From assembly GCA_029718625.1 (NCBI GenBank), contig CM056380.1, positions 47,885,369-47,949,368 of the forward strand: a DNA stretch of 64,000 nucleotides, written 5' to 3'. This document shows, piece by piece, positions 12,223 to 24,501 of this stretch. Source of the stretch: Synaphobranchus kaupii (taxonomy: Eukaryota > Chordata > Actinopteri > Anguilliformes > Synaphobranchidae). A model generated the notes under the pieces. The model did not search any database. It was not told the origin of the DNA and was given only the letters and a program-made list of their open reading frames with translations. The position numbers and the translations under genes are program-made. Position 1 is the stretch's first letter, and every line of letters starts with the position of its first letter.

Positions 12223-12979
12223 GACAGGAGAGGGCCTTTCAGTTAACTGAACAGCAAACGATGAACCGATACAGCCAGGTTAATGCATGCACCCTAATAT
12301 CAAATTATCCGCCAGCTATGGTGAAGTTGCTCTTCTGATATGTTATATTTCCCTCTTTGGAATTTCACTTTTCACATCTGTGTTTTGCACTATGCTGTTG
12401 CTCTATGCTGGATGCTTTGTCCCTACTCATTACTTCTCGTTTATTATCAGATATATTCGGATTTGAATATGAATATTGTCTTGTTGTCTGTATGCATTCA
12501 GTAAAATAATGAACAAATTGTGAATACAGCTTTATCGTCAGACACGCTGTAGCCTTATCTCATCCCAAGTTCTGTATATTCTTTTCACCATCATAATTTG
12601 CTCATTTTGGAGGAATTGTTCCTATTGTTCTACCAGTGTTACATCGATAGAACAGCAGAAGATCAGCTGTTTGTTTTGTTTGTAATGCCTTGTGAATGAA
12701 TTTTAATCGTGACGTCGCTGCAATTTTTTTCTCTCTCTGTTGGTGTTGTACTTCTATGATGTAATATAATATTGTGATGCTGTATCTCGATGACCATTAC
12801 CTCTATTCCCTGATATGTATATCTGTATATTTCTGGTTGATTTATATTAAATTGTCCAATTCTCAATTCTCCAGCGTGTCCTTATAGAAAATTGTGAATT
12901 ACGCATCCCATTTCTATGACTGTGCAATTAGGATCAGTTTCAGTGAGTTGTCCGTATGTGCTACTACAAGAGGAAATGA

Positions 12980-13024
12980 TACCGCAATATAGGAAATGCT
13001 ATTGCTACCGCAATATAGGAAATG
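12980..13024. repeat. Direct repeat, 26-bp period
   Basis: TACCGCAATATAGGAAATG occurs at 12980 and 13006, exactly. Confidence 0.9.
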
Positions 13025-15469
13025 TTTTTACACTGCAGCTATTTCCATGGCCCTCATTTTGTATGCAAACATGGGCACCCCAGCTCCATTCCTACTGAAA
13101 AGACTCAAAATAGTACTGCACTGTGCATGGTTTCAGGCATTGAGTCATTATTGGAAGTATATGACCGCTCCACACATTTTATGGCTTGAAGTGTCACTAC
13201 ACCATCACTGTGGCAGTGGAGGAAATTTGCATGCACCTAGCGTTGAAATACGAAGCTGCAGATTGCACTGAATTACCATCGTCTTTAATAATCAGTCATC
13301 ATACTGTGGAATGTTGGATCGTGTGGTCTTCAGCCAAGGTCCAAGAAGAAATGTCTTAAATATTTCAGGTTCATCTAATGTCCCTCAAAAGACTCTTGGT
13401 TTCCATAGTGCAAAGTCTGGCAGGCCTTTAAATTGATTTAGCCATTGACAGCTGGAGGCCTTGCCTTAATAAATCATTATTTTTTAGAGACAATTTTTAT
13501 TACTTTTATCTCAACAGAGCATTATGTTTTCAGATTTCTGTCAAAGCAGTTCAAAACTTCAGTCTAGCAGCTATGGAATAAACTCACAAAGCACTACAGG
13601 GAAGGCCTTGTATGTTGACGTATGTGAGGAAGGATCAGTTCACAGTTGCATACCTACGTATTTCTTACCATACATAGGGCAATTGGCATAACTTGCCAAC
13701 TTGTGAAACTAGTAAACAAAAGGAGAAACATGCAAAATTGTGGGACTGTGTGAGTAAGCTATTATTAAAGCCCATAATGAGCTAGTTAATTTGTTTGTGA
13801 CCCATCCCTTATTAAAATAAAGCCTAACATGTACATGTGTTATCTCACAGGAGTTGTGACCTGCATATACAGTAGGTCCTAAACTCCAGTTTGGGAGCCA
13901 CTGTTCTAAGGGATATTTTCACAAAATAACGAAACTAAATAACTAAGTAAAAGCCGCCAAGCCAAAAATGCAAATCAATCACGGAAAAACTATTCCTTGA
14001 AGGTTCACCCACCATTGTATCGAGTTAAAGAGACTTGTGTGAGCTGTAGCACTTAACTGGCCAACAGTAAACTTGCTGGCATGGAGTTTTCAAATAATTG
14101 AATTTCCCATTCTATGTTTAGAATGCGGAGAGATTCTTTCACAGTTGAGGCCCACTTAAAGATGGCCCCAAAACACCCAACTCGGCACTTCTGCTAAGAA
14201 TGACTCTCCACGGCTCAAAGCTTCCCTGTGGAAGATCCATGGAAGTGTTTAAACAGTTTTAATGTCTATAAGTCATATGAATGATTGTATATTGGCCTAT
14301 TTGGTTGTTTTCCTGATTTGATTTCTAATATAATTGCACAGATTTGTTTGCCAGTAATGAAAATGCATTAGCTATTCATGTCAATTCATTTGGTCATTAA
14401 TTTCACATCGTAACAAAAGTTTGTACTTAATGAGGTACTTTCAAATACAATGGACACTGTCACTGTGAATTAAAAAATGTTATATGAAATTGAAATAGGC
14501 CGTTCGTTTCATTAGTTTGGAGCAAGCATATCTTTATAATTCCATACAAATGCCAATTGTTAATTTAAATGATTGGTAGTTTGGACCAGCTATTGGCTTT
14601 TCGTTTGCCCAGGAGAAAAGCCGAACAGCTCTTAAGATATTGTTCTTGCTCAGCAATTATTGGAAACTCTGGCAATTTGAAAGAAACAGTGCCTAAACAA
14701 AAACTACCATGATACTCCCTCAGTTATGAATATATACAGGTATGTATATGTAGGCTACAGTTATGTACAGTTATGAACAGGACTGAAAATTAAGCTCGCC
14801 CGCTTGCCTCAGTTTACATTTTGGGCGATTCCAATTTCAGGACCACTAGTCTGTCAGGCAAGTGAAACTTCTTGGACCGCGATTTAACGGAGTCTATTAT
14901 GTAATGCGACGTGACTGCAGATGATCATCAGCACGGATAATCAGTTCACCTTAAAAAGAGGCGGGGTTCAATTATGCTAGTTGAGTGACAGCTGCCTAGT
15001 CCAATCTCTAGCCACGAAACACGTTTCCAAGGGAATCCTGTCAGCATAGCCCCAGAGCTGTAGCCTAAAGACGTTAATGTTACACATCTTGCATTCTAGT
15101 GAAAGTGAAAATGCATCGGTTTTTCACTAAAAGGCCCTTTTCACATTTCCGGGTTGCTACTTCTGCTGGTTTCAGTAACCAGGTAGTTACATTTCCGGTG
15201 TTATCAAAACAAATGGCACAGTCAGTCTACAATAAATGTTGTTGTGTCCCTCAGTGGCTAGCACATCAAATAACTGAAATTATTGTGTAATTGGTCAGAT
15301 TCAACGTTAGCTAAGTTGGTAGTTATACCTCTAGCTACTTGCCGAATGCTAAATCTGGCCAATTTCCCAGATAATTTCAGTGCTCATACCACTCAACAAT
15401 AACGTAAATACATTTTCAATGGTGAATACGCTAGCTAGCTAATGGTTCGTGGGAACATTCTCCCCCGCA

Positions 15470-16068
15470 CTCGAAAAATGTATTGGCTTTCATAATCTGT
15501 AGCTATGTCTTAATGCCACTTTCAGAGTAAATATATGTTAGTTTGAAGCTTTTAAAAGTAAGATGACAAGGTAGCACCGGAGTTTCACATTGTTTGGAAG
15601 TTGCCAGCTTGTCACCAAACATCGGTTGCTTTCGCGGCTACAAGCTAACATTATTCACCTGATTTTACAGGAAAAACGTCTTGGCTTTCATGATTTGTAT
15701 GCCTTAATGCCAAACTCAGGGTACAAATACAGTTTTGAAGCTTTTAAACATAAGATGACAAGCTAGCACTGGATTTTGGCATCGTTTGGAAGCTAAGTTA
15801 GCCAGATTGTCACTATCAAACATCAGCAGCTTACGTGGCTACAAAGCTAGCTAATGTACTGGATTTCGCGTGATTTTACGAGAAAAAAGATATTGGCTTT
15901 CATGATCTCTGTCTTAATGCTAAACTCAGAGTACAAATATATAGTTTTGAAGTTTTTAAACGTAAGATGACAAACTAGCACCAGAGCGCTGCATCGTTTG
16001 GCTAACGTTTGCCAGCTTGTCACCAGTTGCGCAAACATCCGCTGCTTTCACGGCTACACACTAATGTA
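15470..16068. repeat. Three tandem copies of a ~205-bp unit
   Basis: The landmark TTGGCTTTCAT recurs at 15483, 15681 and 15893 (periods 198 and 212). Each is followed in the same order by CTTAATGC, AGAGTA or GGGTACAAATA, TTTTGAAG, TAAGATGACAA, CATCGTTTGG-like, TTGTCACC-like and CGGCTACA-like blocks. Identity between copies is about 75-85% by eye. The unit is not coding and lies inside the hAT-like element. Confidence 0.88.
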
Positions 16069-16190
16069 TGGGGGGCCAACAGTGACAAAATTCTGTCGAG
16101 TGCGAGTGTGATTGCGAATGCAATTGCCTTATACTGTGCGCTTTAATTGGTCACAACATCTCACTTGCAGGTTTACTCGTGTCACTCATC

Positions 16191-16266
16191 CGCACTAGCA
16201 CTTGCAGTTGCATTTGCATTGGCACTCGCAGTCGCACTGGCACTGGCACTCACATTGGCACTTACA
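16191..16266. repeat. Degenerate GCACTN hexanucleotide repeat
   Basis: About a dozen imperfect 6-bp units (GCACTA, GCACTT, GCATTT, GCACTC, GCACTG) run in register. It is part of the hAT-like element interior. Confidence 0.8.
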
Positions 16267-17184
16267 TTTTATGAGTGTAGTTAGTAGCCTACTAATTGTT
16301 AGCTTGCTGATCTAGCTAGCATGCCAGACGGTTAGGTAACGTTAAGAAGATCAGTATAGGCTACTGAATAAAATACAGTATATGGCTAGGCTACTGAATC
16401 AGTTCACTAACCTTAGCTAAATAGTTTGCAAGTTTGATCTTTGATCAGCTCGGGTAGCCTACTATAGCCTATCTAGCTATCTGATCAGCTAAATTAGGCT
16501 AAATATATAAATTTTTATTAAAAGACGAAGATTTTGTTTTCCTGTCAGGTTGAACGTCTTATGGATTTCCTTGTAGTGTGCCAACAATGTCACATTCAAA
16601 GAATTTGACGTGGTTTATGAAAAGCTTGCATGAGTTCACCATTTAGCTATTGGAATTATAATGCTGGTTAATGCTTTTATGGCTCCCGTGCCGAAATTCG
16701 ACTGCCTGTCAGAATTTGACAACCCCTCGCGTGCACGCGTGCCCACTCTGCAGTATTACTTTCTTTGCAACTCTGTTCCTTCTCCTTTCGTGATTTCCGA
16801 CTAATATCTTCCTTCTCTCGGTGTATGATCAAGCCATTCTGTGTCACTGTCCGTACAGATAGCCTACAATTTTTCTCATTTGAAATGCTCGATTTTCGTG
16901 GAGTTCTGACATAATTTAAGTAGCATACTTTGCAAGAATCAGCCTAGCCTAGCCTACGTTAAAAGCGGATAAAATCCATGTAAAGTAGGCTATCGTTTTT
17001 TTTTTAAATGGCATTAACGTAGGCTAGTGGAACATAAAATAATCGCAGTTTGACAGCTAGGCTACAAGCCCTGGGAATATGATTCTTCGTTAAGTTAAAT
17101 GTACACATAATGTCCAGGACAGCATTATGCTGTGGTGACACATCTGGTCCTCTACTGTAGCTTACACACTCAAAATGTTTTGTT
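16267..17184. other. hAT-like element interior, no gene seen
   Basis: Rich in TAGCTAGC, TAGGCTA and AACGTTA words common in fish transposon interiors. No transposase motif found in any frame. Confidence 0.45.
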
Positions 17185-17530
17185 GTGAGCACCATAATTC
17201 ATTGGACAATGACACATTTTTTGTTATTTTGGTTCTGTACTCTAGCACTTTGAGTTTGAAAGGATACAATGACAATGAGGTTGAAGTGCAGACTGTCAGC
17301 TTTAATTTGAGGGTTTTTTCATCCATATCGGACGAACCGTTTAGAAATTATAGAACATTTTGTAGGCCTACATAGTCCCCCCCATTTTCGGGCATCAAAA
17401 AATATTGGACAGTTTAACATAATGTAGAATAAAGTAATCATTTTTAATATTTGGTCGCATATCCTTCGCATGCCATGACTTCCTGAAGCCTGTGACCCAA
17501 CAATATCAAAAGACTCTTGAAATCTTATTT
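17185..17530. mobile_element. Tc1/mariner-like relic (non-coding end region)
   Basis: The stretch contains GACACATTTTTTGTTATTTT, GTACTCTAGCACTTTGA, AGTGCAGACTGTCAGCTTTA, ATTTGAGGG and CCCCCATTTTCGGGC...AAAATATTGGACAG. This order follows the end region of an abundant fish Tc1-like family as I recall it. No inverted terminal repeat pair or transposase remains. It lies inside the hAT-like element, so it inserted there or was captured. Confidence 0.5.
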
Positions 17531-18047
17531 TCTGGTAGGCTATTCCTACAAGCGATACTAGGTTATAACCTCTCTGCAGTTGAACGGATCTCTATGGGAA
17601 TTGGGGGGTGGGACTAGATTTAGCTGTAAATTACACTGGGACAGTATGGTTGGCTCTAAATGGCTCCAAGTCATCAAGGGTCATATATATATCTTTTTGC
17701 ACAATACCCTGTATCCTTATTATATTCTGTTGCCAATTTACACTGGGATAGTCTTGGGTCACTTTCAGTTACAAAACTGTTCTCTCGTTCTAAGTGGTTA
17801 TATATTGTCCATTAGAATATACCTACAGTTATATTATTGTGTCATAGATTAAAATAGTGTTAGAATCATAGACTAACAACATGAATATACTGTGAATGTT
17901 AAGGAAACGGAACAAATTAATAGAAAACATTTGTGTTTAGTGTTACAAACAGGGCTAGCAACATTTCAGCCGGGGTAGTGGAAATTTTGGTCAACTAGCC
18001 CGACTGGCTAGTGCCAAAAATCCTTCAGATCCACCCCTAGTTATGAA

Positions 18048-18256
18048 TATGTGCAGTTATGTATATGTATATGTACAGCTTTGTTTGTGTATCTGTATGT
18101 GTATATGTATATGTATATGTACAGCTATGTTTGTGTATCTGTATGTGTATATGTAGATGTATATGTACAGTTATGTATATGTATATGTACAGCTATGTTT
18201 GTGTATCTGTATGTGTATATGTAGATGTATATGTACAGTTATGTATATGTATATGT
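18048..18256. repeat. TATG-rich minisatellite (46/68-bp units)
   Basis: The block ACAGCTATGTTTGTGTATCT begins at 18075 (variant), 18121 and 18189 and is followed each time by TGTATATG runs. A similar TATG-rich stretch lies at 14718-14777. The hAT-like element separates the two parts. Confidence 0.88.
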
Positions 18257-18868
18257 ACTTGCTAACAAACTCAGGGTAAGGCAAGGTCTCAGCATCTAAA
18301 CATCCTACATTGTAATCCTTTTGTGTGTGAAGAGCTGACAACGTGCATTATTCCTGTCCCATGTTCCCTGCACACCCTCTGAAGAAAAGAACTTGTCAAA
18401 TGCCTGTCGCTCACAAACAGACACGGCACTACAGAGCCTGCTGATTAATTACAATGTTATCAAATGAGGGGGAACAAAAATAAAAAAAGCATGACAGCCT
18501 GCCTGTTACACTGGGGCTTCGTAACCTCTGACACAAAAGATTGCCGAAACTTTTAAGCAATTGTGCGGAAGCTCTAAATCCCAAAAACAAATTAAACAAA
18601 GGCATAAGCTGTTCCTTGATTAAGCTGTATCTCTTTCCAGAATGGCTCCTCAGAAATCCGTCTGCATGATTTATGGATGGCAAAGTGTTCCAATGTGTGT
18701 TTTTTTAAATATTGTGAGCTTTTTATATTCAGAGAAGAGAGGAGTGCTGAAGGAATTTAACATGCCTAATCTTCGCTTCTCAATTTACTTTACTGAAGAA
18801 CAAAGTGAACAAGTTTCCAGCAGTACACAGAAAGCTAATAATTACATATCATTGTAAGTCTGCATGTG

Positions 18869-18869
<1 letters not shown>
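18257..18869. other. Unique non-coding DNA
   Basis: No supported feature. Confidence 0.5.

Positions 18870-18929
<60 letters not shown>
18870..18929. repeat. (CA)n microsatellite
   Basis: Uninterrupted CA run of about 30 units. Confidence 0.97.
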
Positions 18930-18932
<3 letters not shown>

Positions 18933-20302
18933 AGGGCAGAATAGACTGCAACTACAAGCATCAATGCACATATTCAAGAAAGCATATTGATGTCTACAAG
19001 TCTCATGTCACCATGGTTAAAAAAACATTGAAATACTATTTATTCATTCATTTTGTTTGATTGAGCTGTGAATTTCACATCTATTGGCAGTTAAAACTGT
19101 ATGATATTTGTAAGGAGTCAAAACTAGCATACACTGGGTTCCTGGGAGTCAGGTTTAAGGACACATTTTCAAATTCTGATTGAATTATAAATCATTCTGA
19201 AGCCCACCCAGAGCAGCTGTAAATCATATCATAATTCCATCTCTCTTTCAGTACGAGTGTATTCTTTTGAATGGAGTGATTTCAGATCTTCACCAGCTAT
19301 TGCACATGACCAAGCTTATTAAATAAAAGGTGATAAAAGTAGTGGTGCCAAGCTCAATTTATGGGCAATAATGTTAGGTTAGTTCTTGATTTTTTTCCCG
19401 GCTCTTAATTTCTTAGCACCGTCATTAAATGTTTCAGTTCATTCATAACAGAATACTATACAGCTAAAGACTGCACAAAACACTGAATTTATTTATATGC
19501 ATTTAAGGGCACTTTCACATCCATTTCATTTGACTGTTGGATACAAGTAGAAGTGTAACTCATTTTGTTTGGAGCTGCACAAAGTAATTGACAATGAAAT
19601 CACATTTGATTTAAAGTGGGGTGGATCTGACTATTTGTAACTGAACTTGGTTGGTACACCAAGCATATGTTCAGTCCAAAGCAAAAACATTCAATGTTCA
19701 AACTGGAACACAAAAATGCGGACGTGACATCTCGTGAAGCCGCATGTCTGACACGTTCCACTCTACAGATGTTGTTTGTGAATGGCATCCAAAAAGACAC
19801 ACATTCCACAGATGGCTGCACAACTTCAGTACGTTCCATTTCTCAGCAGGATAATTGGCAAAGACACTGATAACACCAGGGAAGAGAGAGAACAGCATTT
19901 AGACAAATGTCTATGTTATACCTGCTCCCTCTCCGTTTACCAGAATGTTCCATTGCAGGTGAATGGCAAACAAACGCAGTAGGAAACCAACAATTGTGCA
20001 ATTTAACTGATTTATTAAATAAATTATGTAACAAATACCGCAGCTTCACTTGTTGTGCTGGATTTATCTGAAAAGCAAGAGTTCAAGCCTGTGAGATTGT
20101 TACAGTTGTAAGGGATGTAGGCAATTCCTTCATTCAACACAGGGTACCTCTGGCCGCACTGTAATTATGACTGTAAACATCATAAGGCAATTGGGCTAAT
20201 GCAGTTTTTCTTTCCGCCTTATTTTAACCTTCATCATCAAAGATAATAATGCCATACGTATTAAAGGGTTAGTTCGTAATTTTGGATATAATATCTTCTT
20301 TA
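18930..20302. other. Unique non-coding DNA
   Basis: Overlapping short frames on both strands (19600-20049) have no domain. Nothing supported. Confidence 0.5.
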
Positions 20303-20319
20303 GCTTATACGTACATCTG

Positions 20320-21352
20320 TTAGTATTTGGTAGCATTGTCTTTAAATTGTTTAACTTGGGTCAAACGTTTTGGGTGTCCTTCCACAAGCTTCTCACAATA
20401 AGTTGCTGGAATTTTGGCCCATTCCTCCTGACTGAACTGGTGTAACTGAGTCAGGTTTGTAGGCCTCCTTGCTCGCACACGCTTTTTCAGTTCTGCCCAC
20501 AAATTTTCGATTGGATTGAGGTCAGGACTTTGTGATGGCCACTCCAATACCTTGACTTTGTTGTCCTTAAGCCATTTTGCCACAACTTTGGAAGTATGCT
20601 CTGGGTCATTGTCCATTTGGAAGAGCCATTTGCAACCAAGCTTTAACTTCCTGGCTGATGTCTTGAGATGTTGCTTCAATATATCCACATAATTTTCCTT
20701 CCTCATGATGCCATCTATTTTATGAAGTGCACCAGTCCCTCCTGCAGCAAAGCACCCCCACAACATGATGCTGCAACCCCCCGTGCTTCACGGTTGGGAT
20801 AGTGTTCTTCAGCTTGCAAGCCTCACCTTTTTTCCTCCAAACATAATGATGGTCATTATGGCCAAACAGTTCAATTTTTGTTTCAGCAGATCAGAGGACA
20901 TTTCTCAAAAAAGTAAGATCTTTGTCCCCATGTGCAGTTGCAAACTGTAGTGTGGCTTTTTTATGGCGGTTTTGGAGTAGTGGTTTCTTCCTTGCTGAGC
21001 AGCCCTTCAGGTTATGTCGATATAGCACTCATTTTACTGTGGATATAGATACTTCAGTACCTGTTCCCTCCAGCATCTTCACAAGGTCCTTTGCTGTTGT
21101 TCTGGGATTGATTTGCACTTTTCGCACCAAAGCACATTCATCTCTAGGAGACACATTCATCTCTATGCGTCTCCTTCCTGAGCGGTATGGTGGCTGCGTG
21201 GTCCCATGGTGTTTATACTTGCTTACTATTGTTTGTACAGATGAACGTGGTACCTTCAGGCGTTTGGAAATTGCTCCCAAGGATGAACCAGACTTGTGGA
21301 GGTCCACAATTTTCTTTCTGAGGTCTTGGCTGATTTCTTTAGATTTTCCCAT
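20320..21352 (-). pseudogene. Sleeping Beauty-type Tc1 transposase, inactivated
   Basis: The protein would be about 340 residues, normal for the family, starting MGKSKEISQDLRKKI at 21352. The N-terminal paired-like DNA-binding region (helix-turn-helix with LHKSGSSLGAISKRLKVP) is open to about 21029. The C-terminal DDE domain is open from 20766 to 20320, with the second Asp in FQMDNDPEHT (~20611) and the Glu in PDLNPIENLW (~20507). Between them are a stop just after the N-terminal block (~21027), a TGA replacing the conserved Trp at 20891-20893, and Ala (20885-20887) where the first catalytic Asp of the WSDET motif belongs. A G-run near 20777 adds a frameshift before GGCSIMLWG-type sequence. 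The family moves DNA by cut-and-paste at TA. This copy cannot be active. Confidence 0.95.
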
Positions 21353-21497
21353 GATGTCAAGCAAAGAGGCACTGAGTTTGAAGGTAGGCCTTAAAATACA
21401 TCCACAGGTACACCTCCAATTGACTCAAATAACGTCAATCAGAATTTTCTAAAGCCATGACATCCTTTTCTGGAATTTTCCAAACTGTTTAAAGGCA

Positions 21498-21727
21498 CAG
21501 TCAACTAAGTGTATGTAAACTTCTGACCCACTGGAATTGTGATATATAGTGAATTAAAAGTGAAAGAATCTGTCTGTAAACAATTGTTGGAAAAATTACG
21601 TGTGTCATGCAAGATGTCCTAGCTGACTTGCCAACACTATAGTTTGCTAACATGAAATCTGTGGAGTGGTTAAAAATGAGTTTTAATGACTTCAACCTAA
21701 GTGTATGTAAACTTCCGACTTCAACTG
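21498..21727. repeat. Inverted repeat with two direct repeats (transposon end)
   Basis: Contains inner and outer transposase-binding-type direct repeats of about 30 bp, roughly 190 bp apart. The same unit ends the second copy at 51727. Confidence 0.9.
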
Positions 21728-21844
21728 TAGGTTTCTGCCATGAAGGCACCTTAGCAATGCGCAGACTTGGACTTCTCTTTCCTAAACCTGGGCAATACGT
21801 CACACGGATCTGCAGAAGCACATTATGCCATTAACCTGAGGCTG

Positions 21845-21990
21845 CAGGGTGGTTCATTTGGTTGAGGCACCACGCCGGGATGCATGGACGAGCCCCTCGG
21901 TCTGGGTTCCAATCCTGATTGTGCCGACTGTGACCAAAGGCCCCAAGGGGGATGACGCACAATTGATGATTGTACAGCGTATTTTGTATT
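21845..21990 (+). mobile_element. tRNA-derived SINE-like repeat
   Basis: An A-box-like TTTGGTTGAGGCA is followed about 50 bp later by a B-box-like GGTTCCAATCC (21905-21915). A body with CCAAGGGGGATGACGCACAA follows. Spacing and motifs fit a pol III internal promoter of tRNA origin. It begins about 115 bp past the Tc1 end. No poly-A tail or target duplication is clear. Confidence 0.5.
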
Positions 21991-24459
21991 TGTTTTCAAT
22001 GCAACGAAGTATATTTTGTGTGTGGATACTTTGTGTAAAAGTACTAGCTAATTGCAGATGTGCAGCAAAAGATGTGGATGAAGGAGGCTATAAACTTTGA
22101 TTATTTTTCTGCATGAATAGTCCTTGTATGGTCTCTTGTTAAACCTGGTCAGCAGCAGGTTTACGAAGTACAGAACTTTACTATCCTCTAGGTGCCGTTT
22201 AAAGTTTGGTGCAGTCGGGATTAGCATGGGACTATAGTAATGAGTTTCAGAGCACGATGCAATCGGGAATAAGGCAATTTGGTCTTGATGTTGATCAACA
22301 TCCGGGAAATCTGGAAAGTCCCGAGAACATCCCGTACTAGTCTCCAACTTGAAGGCGAGCTGCATTCGACCCATTAGATTTGTCCTGGTCAAAAACCAAG
22401 AAAAGTTGTTTTTTTTTGATTAAGTACATATTAAAACTCACCAGGATAATTTAACTTGTTGTGAAAGTATCTTAAATGCATAAAGCTGACACACAAAAAA
22501 AACACTTCCAAACTAGTCCATGAATTATAGGACTATAATCCGAGCATATTCCTGGAAGGACTATAAAATGCATGACAGGGAAGGGAAGCCAGTCTCAAAG
22601 CAAACATTTAAAATGGATGGGTAATTGATTGATTGGCCAAACAAAGAGAGGGAGGGGCCATCTCTACATTTACATGCAAGAACAATTAATCAATTAATTA
22701 ATCTCAGATGAGACATCACCACACCAATTAAGCTCCTAGTGTGAGGCAGCAGTGAAAAAAAACAGCATTAATTCACACAGAAAACAATAGCAGTCGGAAA
22801 AGTAAGGATTTTTAAAGCAATTTTTTATGGATTCTTTGAAACCTCATTAGTAACACTATGGCACACAGGGGATTAGCAGTATAATTGTAGCTACTTTAGG
22901 CAAAGATTGTAGTTTTGCTAAGAATTTATACTCAAGTTATCTTTTTTTGTTCTCATGTGATTAATTAGAAGCTAATGTTTGCAACAGTCATGGCAACTCC
23001 AACACCTTTTTTTTTTAAACTTCATGCTATTTAAATACATCAAGACATAAAATATGGAATTCTGTCATTCCTTTGTTTTTTAAAATAAATTTTAAAATTT
23101 AATGAGCCTGATTTTTCACATTATTTGTGTTTTAATTTTCAGACTGATGTTCTCACTGACTCAAAGAGAAGCTAAAAGAAACCAAGACCCATAGTATAGT
23201 ATTTGCGCATGTTCAAATGAAACAGACTTATACGTGGTTTGCACTGTTTGGTATTTTAGAAATATGCATCAGATGAGAATATGATAGTGTGCTGAAGATC
23301 AATGAATCCACATCATAATGATAATTAATTTAAGTCTATATATTCTCCAAGTGAATCGTGTTCATTATACAAAGGGAAGCCCTGTCTAATAGTGAACAGT
23401 GGTAGAGCAGCAGCATTATCATATCCCCAAAGCAACAATGAACCCCTAACAACAACCCTAATAATGTCACCTTGCATTATAATTCTAATCACAGCATTAG
23501 CCTGGCAATAATCAATATTTGTGACTGCCCGCAGCTGTAGCAGTGAAGTCCTCGTGATAAATTCTGAGAGCGTCCCTTGCCAGTCATGACAATTTATTTT
23601 ACTTGAGCATCAGCAGTGACTTGGGCAAATCACTAGACATCACCACCAATGATTTCTTGCCCAAATCAAAACTCAAATGTCTCAAATTTTCTTTTAATCG
23701 GATTGACTGTATCATATTCATAAGGTCACACACTGCATAACCTATGTGTCTGTAGTAGCGGTTTTAGAATTCCAGATTTCCATCTACATTTCCATTTGTC
23801 AAAACTGCAGACTGAACATACGTTTCAAGGCAGTGGTTAGTTGAAACAATGACATTCAGTTGAGCACCACTGAATTTTTGGGCCAGATAAGATCATTACT
23901 AACAATGTATGAATTTCTAGGTACATGCATTAAATAGCTAAACATTGAACAGGATACGTAAAATGAACTTGATTAGATTTTTTTAAGTTGATCTTTTTTT
24001 ACTACATGGCAGTTCTAATCTTTTTAACTAAAACATGCTGCTTTTTTTAGTTGCTGCACAATACAAACTTGTATGATACAAGTTTTTCTGTTATGAATTT
24101 AAGTTTTATATTATGTTTTTGTTGTTTTTGATTATGTGAAAATATATATTCAAGCACAGAATTTAACAAATTGAAAAAGGATAGCCTTGATTGTTCTTCA
24201 GTCTATTCATTTGCTTCACGACCCACATTCTTTTAAACTATTTCAGGCAGGCATTATCGTTCCATCAATCATTGCCATCACTAATACAAAGTTTGTTGGA
24301 AGGCAGCAAGGAGTCTTCTCTCTCTAACTCTTATTTATACAAATCAATTAATTACGGATCAGCACAGTGCAACTGAAAAAGCCGGGAGCTCCAAAGGGAT
24401 GGGGGAAAAAAGAGACTCCTTTGTCTTTTAACAGTTATTTCAGACTAATTCCAGTCCAA

Positions 24460-24460
<1 letters not shown>
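21991..24460. other. AT-rich unique DNA
   Basis: No repeat family, RNA gene or domain-bearing frame seen. Short homopolymers only. A plausible host for non-coding regulatory elements, but nothing in the sequence alone proves one. Confidence 0.5.
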
Positions 24461-24490
<30 letters not shown>

Positions 24491-24501
24491 GAGAGAGAGA
24501 G
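24461..24501. repeat. (GA)n microsatellite
   Basis: GA run with one GC interruption near 24478. Confidence 0.95.

Larger units (their letters stand above)
10831..14769. other. Unique non-coding DNA with two small direct repeats
   Basis: A stretch beginning GGGCCAGATTCACG at 11606 resembles MITE ends, but no partner end was found. A 58-bp-period direct repeat lies at 12138-12222 and a 26-bp-period one at 12980-13024. The open frame at 12069-12338 has no recognisable domain. The last 60 bases (from ~14718) are TATG-rich and resemble the minisatellite at 18048. Confidence 0.5.
14778..18039. mobile_element. hAT-like element, 3.26 kb, with 8-bp target duplication
   Basis: The element is bounded by an exact 8-bp direct repeat, GTTATGAA, at 14770-14777 and 18040-18047, the duplication size typical of hAT transposons. 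The ends are CAGGACTG (left) and, read inward, TAGGGGTG (right), matching the hAT pattern (C/T)AGG..(T)G. Inverted-repeat similarity beyond the first bases is weak. The left end CAGGACTGAAAATTAAG resembles other fish hAT ends. The target was a TATG-rich minisatellite, of which the other half lies at 18048-18256. No transposase gene is recognisable. A short frame near 15111 opens MHRFFTKRP, loosely like the first residues of some hAT proteins. The interior holds a three-copy ~205-bp tandem repeat, a GCACTN hexamer repeat and an embedded Tc1 fragment. Confidence 0.65.
20303..21727 (-). mobile_element. Sleeping Beauty-type Tc1 element, truncated copy
   Basis: The right-hand IR/DR (about 21498-21727) is well kept. 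It has an outer direct repeat ending at 21727 with GTATGTAAACTTCCGACTTC, an inner copy near 21509-21530 (GTATGTAAACTTCTGACCCA), and a TA at 21728-21729. This double direct-repeat layout is diagnostic of the salmonid/Sleeping Beauty subgroup of Tc1 elements. The left end stops near 20303, directly after the transposase stop region, without any IR/DR, so the copy is truncated there. The transposase gene runs on the minus strand and is broken. Same family as the copy at 46894-51727. Confidence 0.93.

Noticed and set aside
13880..13915. AAACTCCAGTTTGGGAGCC, similar to words in hAT MITEs
   Set aside because: Too short, no inverted partner or target duplication.
15470..18256. Regularly spaced repeats as a possible CRISPR array
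   Set aside because: Units are long, diverged tandem repeats without short identical repeats and unique spacers, and the DNA is vertebrate.
20922..21452. 176-codon plus-strand open frame
   Set aside because: It is the antisense of the Tc1 transposase pseudogene.
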